This document shows positions 37,779-48,389 of a stretch of DNA of 64,000 bases, in pieces (the first letter of the stretch is position 1; the number at the start of each line of letters is the position of its first letter). The stretch comes from Zychaea mexicana (Eukaryota; Mucoromycota; Mucoromycetes; Mucorales; Lichtheimiaceae): the NCBI RefSeq assembly GCF_025766255.1, contig NW_026516678.1:1-64000 (forward strand). Direction: 5' to 3'. The position numbers and the translations under genes were made by a program. A model generated the notes under the pieces. The model searched no databases. It was not told the origin of the DNA and saw only the letters and a list, made by a program, of their open reading frames with translations.

Positions 37779-38742
37779 TTACACAAGCGATAATTCCAAC
37801 GTCCACGTACGCCTTGCCCATAACCGCACAGACTTCTCTTGTATTTCAACAGTATTTCCTTCCCACCAACATTTCCTCTGTCAAAACAACAACAACGCAA
37901 TTAGAAACACCAATAATAAAAAATACATCAACGTTTTCTTTTTGACTTACAGCAGGTTTACGCCAGAATAACAACAACTTTTGTGCAGTGGCCACTGGAT
38001 TGTCAGGACCTGACATATCCAACAGCACCAACGCCATACTCATGACACAGGTACGCAATGGTTCAAGAGCACGATAACTCCATCGGTCCTGCCGATCAAA
38101 CCCAGCGTCGCATAACATATCGATCAGATGCTGTTCTGCCACGTTGTTTTCACGTGCAATATTCTTCTCGAGGGCAATAAAGATCTTGTCGTTCTGCTTC
38201 AAGTGCTCACCGCACAGTAATTTGAGTTGAGTCGTATTTTCGGTCGCTGTTGTGTTCTTTGAACAAGGCACGCAGAAATATTCAAGTTCTTCACGCAACA
38301 CAATGATGGGCTGCTTATTGCTTAGCAAAGGGTGAAACGAGACGGCTGACGCACTGTTATCCATCTTGGATGCACGATCATAGCATTCCAAGACATGCTT
38401 GAGTGCTGCTGGATCGAAATCCACTTGAGTGATTTCTTCAATAGAATCTTCGTCGTCGTATGCATGTCCATCGTCGTGGTCATCCGATGACGTTCGACTG
38501 CCTCCGTTGCCATGGCCACCACCACCACCACTGCCCAACACAAGGCCATTGGGGAACATGACAATCAGTAGACTTTCAGGTAAGCTGACTAGGATTTCTC
38601 GTTCAAGATCGATACGTGATCCCCGCAGGTCCAGTTTCAGTACTTGAGGAATGCTGTCTTCAAGGTCTTCATCATCAAGATCTTCTTCAACTGCATCAGG
38701 TCGTTGTTGGTAAATTAAATCGTCGTACGTGGTCACTGTCAT
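37779..38742 (-). CDS. WHI2-like BTB/POZ-type stress and growth regulator
   Basis: Two exons (38742-37951, 37877-37779) give 296 residues. The N-terminal part has LKLDLRGSRIDLEREILVSL then PESLLIVMFPNGL, the BTB-like opening of fungal Whi2 proteins (related to KCTD/T1 BTB domains). The middle contains DFDPAALKHVLECYDRA and REELEYFCVP. The short second exon supplies RKCWWE and VRLWARRTWTLELSLV, the conserved C-terminal Whi2 signature, so the splice is essential and strongly supported. In yeast Whi2 works with Psr1/2 phosphatases in the general stress response and dampens TORC1 under amino-acid limitation; the same role here is inferred from homology. A Gly-rich and acidic insert (GSGGGGGHGNGG, then DDHDDGHAYDDED) interrupts the BTB region. 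Its stop codon is only 24 bp from that of Aquarius on the other strand. Confidence 0.85.
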
Positions 38743-39029
38743 TCTGAGCGTAATAGAGAAAAAAAAAAGTGAAAGATAAAGGGAATAAAAGGGACAGAAA
38801 GGGAAAGTTTATGTTACTCCTTTAAGCATTGTTCGAAATCAAATTCAATTGGACTGGATTATTTGCAATAAACTAAATGTACTACTACTACTACTACTAC
38901 TACTACTTTTTATTCTTTTTATACATTTGACTTAACTTTTTTTTTTGCTAATAGCATATACAATGTACAGCACGTAACTTTGATATAAAGTATCTCATCA
39001 AACACACACAAGTAAAGGGCACATTTCCG
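38743..39029. other. Short intergenic region with (CTA)n microsatellite
   Basis: Promoter side of the WHI2-like gene and 3' side of the BED-finger gene. It contains about nine CTA/ACT trinucleotides at about 38879-38908. No coding evidence. Confidence 0.6.
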
Positions 39030-40175
39030 TTATAAGCTTCCATCCATCTCGGTAGGCCGATGCATCACAGAAACTCGTGAAGTGTGTGCAGTGGACGAAG
39101 AACCGACATCGCTCGTTGGGTTACTTCCGTTGTTACCCCCATTGGCACTGCTACTGATGCTTTGTGTATGTATGATCCGACTGATTGTTGCAGCTGATGA
39201 AGTAGAGGGTGCTGCTGAATTGGATGAAGAAGGAGGTGATTGTGGCGCGATGATGACGTTTGATCCATTCGAGTCGTATGTAGGTGATAAGGGGGAAACT
39301 GAAGACGAGTGCTGTTGCTGATCCTGTGGGATAAGATCATAATGTTCCTCTTTGAGCAGATACTGTTGCAGCACATGTGGTTTGGGGACAGCATAGCCTG
39401 GACGCATCCGCTTTAGAAATGTAGCAAACTCTTGGTTGTTGACCACATTAAATGGTATACTGGCTGAAAACAAGGCACGTGCGAGGTTATAGTCCAACAT
39501 GCGTTGTGACATGGGATCAGATGATGCGAGATTATTGGTGATGGTAGCACTACTACTACTACTGCTGCCATTGTTGTTGTTGTTGTTATTGTGATGTGGG
39601 TGATGATGATGAAGATGACGATGGCTGCTATGACTGCCGTGATTATTATTATTAGTATTGGAATACTGATGCGGTGAAGGCGATGTTGGAGATGATGACA
39701 AGTTATCATAGCGATTATTGTTGGATGAGGAGGATGATGACGAAGAGGAATGCTGCTGCTGCTGCTGTTGTGAGGAGGGTATTCCTGTTGTTGCACGCAG
39801 TGATGATGAATCACCCGATAAATCCGTAATACCGTTGTTTGCTAACGTTGTCAGTGCCCGGTCTATTTCTATAGCTTGGCACGAAGGATTTTGTTGCTGT
39901 TGTCGACGAATGAGCTGCAGGGCTTGCGTCATGGTCGATCGTTGTGTTACTGCTTGCACTGCCAATGTTTTTCCTCGCGCAGCTTCTTTTTGTAGCAAGT
40001 CCTCATGTAACGATTCCGGGATCTTGGTGCATTTGCGCAACAAATGCTGGTGAAGTCGGGTCACACCACACGCTTGTTGATGACTGCAATAGTTGCATTT
40101 GGCTTTTCGTCCTTTGCCATCAGAAGCATCGACGACGGTGAAATATTGCCAAATGTTGCTCTGAGGGCGTGGCAT
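39030..40175 (-). CDS. BED zinc-finger protein with a hAT-transposase-derived segment
   Basis: An intronless frame of 381 residues. Residues 1-50 form a BED-type zinc finger: IWQYF at the start, then Cys27, Cys30, His44 and Cys49. A helical segment (SLHEDLLQKEAARGKTLAVQ) and low-complexity Gln/Ser/Asn/His tracts follow. At about 225-285 the sequence reads NLARALFSASIPFNVVNNQE then FATFLKRMRPGYAVPKPHVL. This is the pattern found after the BED finger in hAT transposases (the DUF659-type start of the catalytic region). The RNase H-like DDE core and the C-terminal dimerisation domain are missing, and the frame ends in Ser-rich sequence. The intact 1.1-kb frame suggests a domesticated transposase that binds DNA, perhaps as a transcription factor; a truncated but recently active element is the alternative. 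Confidence 0.78.
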   Translation of the reverse strand: MPRPQSNIWQYFTVVDASDGKGRKAKCNYCSHQQACGVTRLHQHLLRKCTKIPESLHEDLLQKEAARGKTLAVQAVTQRSTMTQALQLIRRQQQQNPSCQAIEIDRALTTLANNGITDLSGDSSSLRATTGIPSSQQQQQQHSSSSSSSSSNNNRYDNLSSSPTSPSPHQYSNTNNNNHGSHSSHRHLHHHHPHHNNNNNNNGSSSSSSATITNNLASSDPMSQRMLDYNLARALFSASIPFNVVNNQEFATFLKRMRPGYAVPKPHVLQQYLLKEEHYDLIPQDQQQHSSSVSPLSPTYDSNGSNVIIAPQSPPSSSNSAAPSTSSAATISRIIHTQSISSSANGGNNGSNPTSDVGSSSTAHTSRVSVMHRPTEMDGSL

Positions 40176-41204
40176 GGTGTTTGGGAAAAAAAAAAGTCTT
40201 ATTTTCTGTCGTTTAAATGGAACACAGATCGATTAGAGAATGCATAATCCACTGAAGCGAAAAAAAGTTTTAAACGGGTTTATTACCTTGTTTCCTTTTC
40301 AACAAAGCAGCGGCAAAGCAAAGCAACGATCATCCGCCTGCATTTTTATATTTTTCGTGTTCCGCTCACACAAACCACCGGCGCCCCTTTCTTGGTTTTA
40401 CACATTGGTCTTATAAAAACACCATTTCCGTAATACTTTTGAGAGTGGATTTGAGCTATACAACTAAGGAAAGAGTAAATGTCAATCACGTATGCTGATG
40501 TGATTAAAGATATTACTAAATTAACCAGGAGTTATCTTTTGATATGTAAGCATTCCTGCTAATACTGATCTACATGTAGCGTACTTTGACTATTTAAAAC
40601 CGTCATAACTATCACATCATCGTGGTTCATCCAAGAAATGAGCTACTTTTATATGCATATATATAATATTTTGTACATAATAAAACTTAATCGGAGAGCA
40701 AGATGAAAGGATTGTGTATTTTGAGAGCAAAGAGGCATACAGTTAAATAAAAAGAGGTATTATATGATATAGAGAGAAAAGGGAAAGAAAAGCTTTTTGA
40801 AGGAGTTCTAAGACTAGAGGATCATTGAGAGTCATAATAAAAATAGCTAGTAGTATCACTTTGACGCTTCACTGTCTGGTATAGAGATTAAGCTCATCGC
40901 CGATCAATGTTTCTTCTTCTTCTTCTTTAATGATATATGCAGTATATATCGACGAGAGCATTGTCTGGAGTCAGTTTACGGAATATACAGAGTGAATGAA
41001 TGGTACTTTCCATCGATTCTTTTGAGCCTTTTAGCGACACGTCTCATGTTGTCGAATTCGTAGATATTGCCATCAATCGCTCTGTAAGCTGACTTGTAGT
41101 GAAAGCCTACTGATATTCTACTTTGCCGATCTCTATCTGGTCACGATAATAAACCATGCTGCTTTTGTTGCTCGCATATTTCACGTGCCACTCGTGATCT
41201 TTGC
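40176..41204. other. Intergenic, no supported gene
   Basis: AT-rich sequence with many stops on both strands. No family resemblance was found. It separates the gene block from the transposon-derived region to the right. Confidence 0.5.
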
Positions 41205-44200
41205 CTAATTGCCAATATCATGAACGACGATGAACTCGGCATAACTGAGAACATTACTAAAAAAGAGGTTTTTGATTTCGGCCTTGGCGTTCATAACCTT
41301 TTGCTGCAGCATTTCGCTAAAGCCAGTTGTGCGGTAGTTTTCAAGGTCATCTTCCCTCAAACTTCTTGTCAGACAGATGGAGGAGAGATGAGCACTTATG
41401 GATTTTTCGGCATCAGCACAGGCCTCTCGAATCCCCACATTCTGGCGCTGTTATCGTTGGGTGTAGATATCGTGTTAGCCCTGAACCGTGTATTAAATCG
41501 TAGTTGCGAATACAGAATATCATTATCCCAAAGGAAACATTGCAACACATGTGATGAATCTCCAAATGCTCCGTTTTCGCAAATACCAAAGGATGCACCA
41601 TGATCCCATGCAGATTGGCGGAATGGTAAGGTAGGTCCGGTAAAGTCCTTATGTTTCGACGCAGTCCAAAGTCTTGAGTGAGTAACCATGCTCTTTCATC
41701 GTTGCCGATTCTAGGAGGTTCTGGAATATACAGCATAATCACTTTTAACGATATTTGCAGAAGGCTATTGATGAAGCAAGCGTTATCGGCGTTGGGGACA
41801 ATAGTGACTGGATAACCATTTTGTAAAGTAAAATGAACGGGCTGCTGATCGCTATAATAACAAGTATACACGCCATATATGTTATGATCTATCATACATC
41901 CCCTTGTAGTTTACGTAATTTACGTTGTTCTTTGTGAATTTCTTCGCTCGACAATCATGCTTCTTTTGCTTCTGGAAAGATTCTCGAATGTCAGATTGCT
42001 TCTTGGCACGTTCTTCTCGAGCCTTGGTTGCTTCAGTGATTCCGCGTGCGTTGATTACTTCTTCCTTTCGAATTTTTTCGTTTCCTTCCCAGATTTAGGC
42101 ATGGTTAAATAATCTACATGTTTTTCATACGACCTCAATTACAAATTCCAGTTCACACAAGCAACTAGCTCTTTTTTACCTAGTCAAGTATTGTTAGTTC
42201 CTTTTATTGCTCTTTTGTTTGATTTTTTTTCCGGTCGAAGGATTCTCTGAATTGCGCTTGTTGATTTTTTTTACTAGGTAAATGCTTGGGTTTCTCCAGA
42301 GGACAACCATTATTTAAGCTTCTTTTTGCTGTTTTGCGTGATGAGCTGCAGGTAGATCAAGGAGTGATTTAAGCCGGACGATCACTAAAGGTCAATTCAA
42401 CGCACCCTTTCCTAAATGAAACTTACGACGGCGGGGAGATCTTGTAACGTATCCTCTTGCCAGATCTTCGTTCCTCAAGTAGTTAAAAGTTGTGGTAACA
42501 TGGAAAAAACTGTTCGGATTGCTGGACAAAGCGATAAGTGCTGCGATGGAAGGACTCTACGCCGTTTCTCGTTCTTGTAGCATTTCATAAAAGTTCTTCA
42601 TGCATCGTCGTCTTCGATCCGAAATTCATGCTCGCAACGCTGGGTCGTAGCCACCATTTCATCCAATTCGTAGTGCGCGGAAATTATCGTTCCATATCAC
42701 CAGTATCATAAACATGTCGAATATTCGTCCCGCAGTAGTGTCGTACATAACTCTGGTGTATATTCCAAGAATACCTCTCGACGTTCCACCGAACTTCACC
42801 CTGAATACGTTCAACCGATTGTTTCCAATCGATGAGAGTAGCAACCTTTCAAATCTCGCCACTTTTGACACCAAGAGAAAGTGTTGTTAGAAGCGATAGA
42901 AAAAATCCAGCTCTCTGGGCTTGCGGAAAGTCCATCATTATTCTACACATGGATGATTCACCAGCGTCACTCTTCTTAGTATCCAGCACCTTGAGCATTG
43001 TATTAAAGTACAAACACAATGTTCTGTACTCAAAGCACCAAAAATTGCTAGGAGAACTGGGGCATATCTTTGCAATTTTTCGTGGGAAATGACAGAATTG
43101 CACAGGTAGTAACCGTCACCAAAACAAGAGTATGTGACACCTGTAAAAGTTGGTTCTTAGGGTGCATTTGATATGCTGTTGGATGAAAGGAGAAGCAAAA
43201 GGAATGCAGAACGTATCGGAATGGATATCCAGCGGTGACCGTACAAAACCGGGAAAATCGATATCAAGCTGTCGAATTGGAGCAGCTGCCGTTTCAATGT
43301 TGGGTGCGCCCTTAGCGTTGGACCCGTTCAAAGCAAGTATGTTACGACGGCGATACGCCATTTTACGAGCGTGCTGTAAATCGACGTCGATCTCGCGCGC
43401 AGGTTGTTGTGGTGGGTTCATTGCTCTCTGAGAGCTGCTACCGACAACAAGGGCCACCCTTTCGGTAAGTTTGGCGACTGATTGCTTGCTTATATGAGCT
43501 GCTTCATATTGACCATGTGATTGCGTGTCATAGTGCCGGGCAGTGCCCACCCAACGGATGAACTTGAAGTTCACCTGGACGTCGCAGGCAATGTGTTGCA
43601 TATTTCCTTTGCATTCAACACACTTTTGCTTTTAAAATGGCAACTTAGTGCTAGCAGGTTTGACCTGATGGTCTTTTGCTTACAACAATCCTTTACGCTA
43701 TGTATAGCACCAAGGGAGATCTTGGTATTATAATGCTGACTCCACCGTCAACTTTCTTCTGATTCTGTTGGTAAAGTTGCCAGCCAATGTCGGTGGGCCG
43801 TTTACATGTTCCGTCTGCTTTGGAAAGCAGGGCAATCGTGTGCTTTTTGTCGCCGTCGATCCATCTCGTAAATCCGTCCTTCATGTTGGAGAACACGTTA
43901 AAAGCTAATCGGTGAGTTTGGTACCTTACAATCAGGTTGTTCTAGTTGAGTGCGTAGAGTAGCGAGGAACGCAATAAAAAGACACTGGTTTTCGTGCCCT
44001 GCTTTTACTGCAACCGCCGAATCTTTCCCGATGATGAAATGGACGTTGGATTGTTTATTTTTTGGAACTTGTTGTCCTTTGATTACGAGTCGACAACGGT
44101 GAGTCTCTGTATTTTGGTGTCTGCTTATTACCATCGCTACACTGCTTGAGTGTATAGCAGTTACCATGCCTTTTCAATCAAGTACAAGATTGGTACCTGA

Positions 44201-44534
44201 GATCCGGACTCGGGGTTCCCATATAAGAAGCGGAGATGGTGCACAAGGTGAAACACGGATCGACACTATATACTACAGCGGCATGACAGCGACCGTGTGT
44301 GTTTCCATAGTGTCAATCCAACGATACTTCTTTTACTTTTGCTTTGGCACAGCAAAGAACAAAGGAGAAGCAGAAGGGCTCTACAAAGCCAATCACGTGA
44401 TGGGGCGACTGCGCTTGAAAACCAGTCTTGACCTGCTGATCCACTAGCGTGTGACTTTTTTTGGTTTTTTGAAAAAGTATAAATACAGGTCTATTTTTCA
44501 GAGCAAGAAGGATTTCTTTATGCAGTAGCACCAA
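41205..44534 (-). mobile_element. Decayed MULE-like transposon protein with a USP-like segment
   Basis: Several minus-strand frames, broken by stops and shifts, read in order like one protein. Around 44167-43693 lie RWIDGDKKHTIALLSKADGT and flanking blocks. Then comes a Cys/His-containing segment (43640-43116: CVECKGNMQHIACDV, then HYDTQSHGQYE) followed by RKMAYRRRNILAL. These resemble the FLYWCH/GCM-like DNA-binding part of MULE-type transposases. At 42850-42450 appear NWMKWWLRPSVASM and RTRNGVESFHRSTYRFV, the pattern seen after the MULE catalytic domain. Finally, at 41895-41400, ADNACFINSLLQISL resembles the cysteine box of ubiquitin-specific proteases (N-x-CFxNSxLQ). I recall related proteins from Mucoromycota but cannot verify this. 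At least five frame changes or stops mean it is not functional. Terminal inverted repeats were not identified, so the limits are approximate. Confidence 0.5.
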
Positions 44535-47500
44535 CAGATGTTTGGGGGCATCGGTGTATACTTTTCCCTACGGGGCCCCATAGGAAAATGACAAAAAGCA
44601 CATTGGTGTACACCACCAAAAGACAAAATCAATAAACACAAAAAGTGTTGTTGACGTCTAAACTATCTGATTGTGTGTGTTTCCTTGACCAACAAGGTGC
44701 ACCACTACAAAAATAAATAAGAAAATGATAAAAATAAATAAACACAAAAAGTGTTGTTGAAGTTGCAAAGATCTGTTTGGTTATGGTTTCATGACTACGT
44801 ATAATTTTGAAAGAGAGATTCGTAGGCTACAGTAATGGCAGCACCTTCAAGGCTGCCGTCTGACCATCAAAGCCGTTACCCTTGTCGTTGGACTTTGTCT
44901 TCCTGAATGTCAGCTCCACTGTATATAAAAAAAAGGGAATCCTCCGTGAAGCACAGATCGTTTCGCACTGAAACATATACTCGCTTGCCATTTTAGCAGC
45001 GTTGACTACAATGACACTGCAGCTCTTTTATTAGGCATTTTAATCGAGTTACAAAATTACGAACATTCATTGTTCATTTAGAAGCGTGTACATAGTACGC
45101 ACGAGATGTATTTGCAAGCGTAGATCTTAGATAAACCCTGCTTCTGCATTTAATGAGATTGTTACATTCTGCGAAAGTATCTATATCTACGGTTTCCTGA
45201 CTTTGCACATGGTCTTTGCAGTTTTCAGCTTTACAAGTGCTCACATCATTACAAAGTAAACGGTTTCGAGTAGAAGCTTTGCCAAATAATCCCATGAAGT
45301 TTTATCGTGTATTTTATCTATACACGCTCTCTTGCATAAGAGCTTTCCGATGAAGTTGGACAACAACTTTAGTAACATCTTCATGAAAGCCCTTCAGCAA
45401 GGCCTTAAAAGGCTTGCTTGGTGCATAGAGTACCTGCAAGCCTCCCCGTTATTTAATCGGATGTTAACTTAAACTTGTGCCTTTCTGTTGGATACTATAT
45501 AATGACATGGCAACTATGTAGGTATTTCAAACATGCAGACCACAAAGCCCAAGAACAGTATTAAATCAAAATTATGCATTATATCATGCACCACGATTGT
45601 TTTTGTCGTCGTAAGGTTAGAGATGTACGCACAAACTGCCAGGATAACACACGCCAAAGCGGTCGTTCTGTATATATCATCTAACATTAAAGGTTCAACT
45701 CCATACTTTTTAAACATATTACCAAAAGCACCGTCTGTAGACACTAGCACCCAAATTGCCACCCTGAGAGCTACACGCATCCACAATCGTCACTCGTTAA
45801 TCTCGCAGATCTTCATTCCAGTATGATACCCAAACCTCCGACAGTATCCCTCCTTATGTGGCAAAAACTTATACGGAGGCATTGGTTTTGGGCTATGCCG
45901 GGTGCTTCCAATTGTGTCTTAAGTCAATGACGTTATCGCGAGACCATATCAAATTTAGGTTGTCTAAATTTGAGCGTACAGGTGGCTTGATAAAAGGCGT
46001 GATATTCCCGAGGGGTTGATACCATGAAATGCTATGTATAAAAAGAAGTTATGATATATTCTACGAGAATGGCTATATGCAACAATCCCTTGTCTTGACC
46101 AAATTTTCCTAGCAAAAGTAAGTGTTATTCTGAACTAATAAGAAAGATATGTTTATTCTACCAAATGTTAGTAAGTTTACGTCCGTGGTAATGATAGCCC
46201 CTTATTCTTTTGCTTCTAGTCTAAGTTTCTGCTTTAAATGCCAAGGCTGTGCTGCAGTTGCTGTTGCACTGACTCGTTGTACTTTATGATTATCCTTCGT
46301 AATTTTTTTGCTTTTGTATAACGGTATTGTTGTTGTATCACTCATCAGCTACATCCGTTGTATGATGATCTCGTCATCTCTTCTTGTGGATCACAGACGT
46401 CATTTTTGATTAGAGGTATGGATAAGTTGTTTGCGATTACAAAACTCGAGAGTCTTGATTTCGTTACTGTTGTTTGAAATATTGAAAACATAAGTGGATT
46501 TTGTGACGTTAGCTACTGATGAAATTGATGGCAACATATCACCATGTGTTTTGTACTTACAGTTAAAACTACTTTTCCATAATTGGTCCACTTGTATAGG
46601 TAATGCCTATCGTTGTTTTGATGTTTGTCTTGAATGCAATTGTTTGTCTTCAGCCCGGAATTGATACAAGTGCATTCGTATCTTAAGAAACGTATTGCCC
46701 TTGTATCATAATTTTCCATAAGCTTGCTCTAGGTGCTGCTTTTTGTCGTTCTTTTTTTTTGTTCTCGAGTTGCCTTTTTTTTGCAGCATTTGCCTTGCAA
46801 CTCGTGTCTTGTATATATATTTTTTCTGGTTTTTTCCCTTTCTGTTTCTTTTCTGATTTTTTTGTGTTTCTTTTCTTTTCTTTTTTCTTTTCCTTATTTA
46901 CGGGGTCTATCATTACCTGGACATTAACTTACCAAACATCTGTAGTGGGAATATATTCGTGAGAGATCTCGTTGACTGGTATATAGGAACATGCAGGGCT
47001 CTACGACAAAGCAATGTGAGCACAATTGCGTAACATTACAAGGTGGATCAATTGCTTTTTGCCACTAATTCTTACCGTGATGCTTTTCTAAATGCCTATT
47101 GCCCCTGGTATATCTTGCTGTCTGTAGCTGATTTTCTGAAGCATGTGTCTGCATCTCTTGAGGATGCATTAAATAGCAATATCGTTCGGCCGCCACTTTT
47201 GCTAATGGATGGTTTGAAGTTTTGATGAATATATGTGGTATGTCCCAATGACGTTTGTTGTAATCCTTTTAGAGCACTGCACAATTACCCTTTTTCGTTT
47301 TCTCCACAAACGATCTTATTGTCGTCGCATGATAATTGAGCGAGCAATATGGATGCTGGTCGACAATCACGTGCGTTTCATTGATGTGCCTTGAGTGTGT
47401 ATGTGCATATGTATCTTCCATCTTGACTTTGAAAGATGTATTGACTGCTTCCGCTTGCCACCGATCAGGTTTGTAGGATCGTCTCTATCACCAATGTATC

Positions 47501-48389
47501 GTAGACTGTATACTGGTGGTAGGCTCTTCTTGATTTCCGCTTTGTTGGTATACAGTGCCGTCGTGTGGATCTGAATATGATGGGCCACTTGATGATGACG
47601 CCTTCAAAGCCAATGTCGTGTTTGATGCGCCTTATGAGCGAGACCTTGTATTGTTTAAATAGCTGTGTCCTGTGTTTGATTTGCGGTTACTACAGCTGCG
47701 TTTTCATTCACCACGCGTTAACTGCCTCACAACCATAGCAAGAATGAAACCGCCACATATGATGTGATGCTAGTTTGTTCACTTACTTGTTCGCATTGGT
47801 GTCCTTGACCTTTCCTGTCGTCCAAACCCGTGATGCTTAGTTGTATGGAGGTCATCGCCAAGTTTTGAATCGCCTTTACGATTCCTAAGAAGAGATAATA
47901 GATATGAGCATACCATTGTTTTTGACTTGATATCGGTGTCATCAGATAATCATGCGCACTTACTTTCAATTCATAAAGTAGCAAGTAAAATGACTAATTG
48001 TGCTGCCTACGTCGTTTCTTGTCGCTCTTGTTGTCTCTGATGTGTGGTTGTCATTACGCTGCATACTATAGTATCGCCAGATTATGTAGGTTTGACAAAA
48101 AAGCGTTCCCATGGCTTCTTGTTCTCTTCAACGATAAACGATCAGAAGCGGACGAGAATTGTCATGTAATTGAGATGTTGTTGACCGCTTGACTGTTTGA
48201 TAAGTGTACTGTCGCCAGATTCCAGGGTTTAGTTGCCACCTTCCTGCCTTGGTTGATGTTGTCGTCCGGAGCTCTTGATCTGCTGTTGTGCCATGATGAA
48301 GATCCGCTCGAAAGCTTGTTCTGTTCCCGCTGTTGTCAATTGTTACCGGAAATGCTGTTTGCCTGAGTTGTTGCCACCAAGTTGGATGT
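44535..48389. other. Gene-poor stretch, probably decayed repeats
   Basis: No intact gene. The string AATAAACACAAAAAGTGTTG occurs at about 44631 and again at about 44740, an imperfect direct repeat of about 33 bp. Minus-strand frames at 46913-46400 (Lys/Arg-rich, then Cys/His-containing) and 48000-47300 look like remnants of one or more further transposon proteins, interrupted by stops; I cannot assign a family. A minus-strand frame at 45786-45514 has hydrophobic segments but no recognisable relatives. The coding-like decay runs across 48390 into the dispersed repeat. Confidence 0.35.

Noticed and set aside
46733..46962. Phe/Leu-rich plus-strand frames resembling membrane segments
   Set aside because: They arise from a T-rich tract; the opposite strand is a Lys-rich remnant. 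No independent support.
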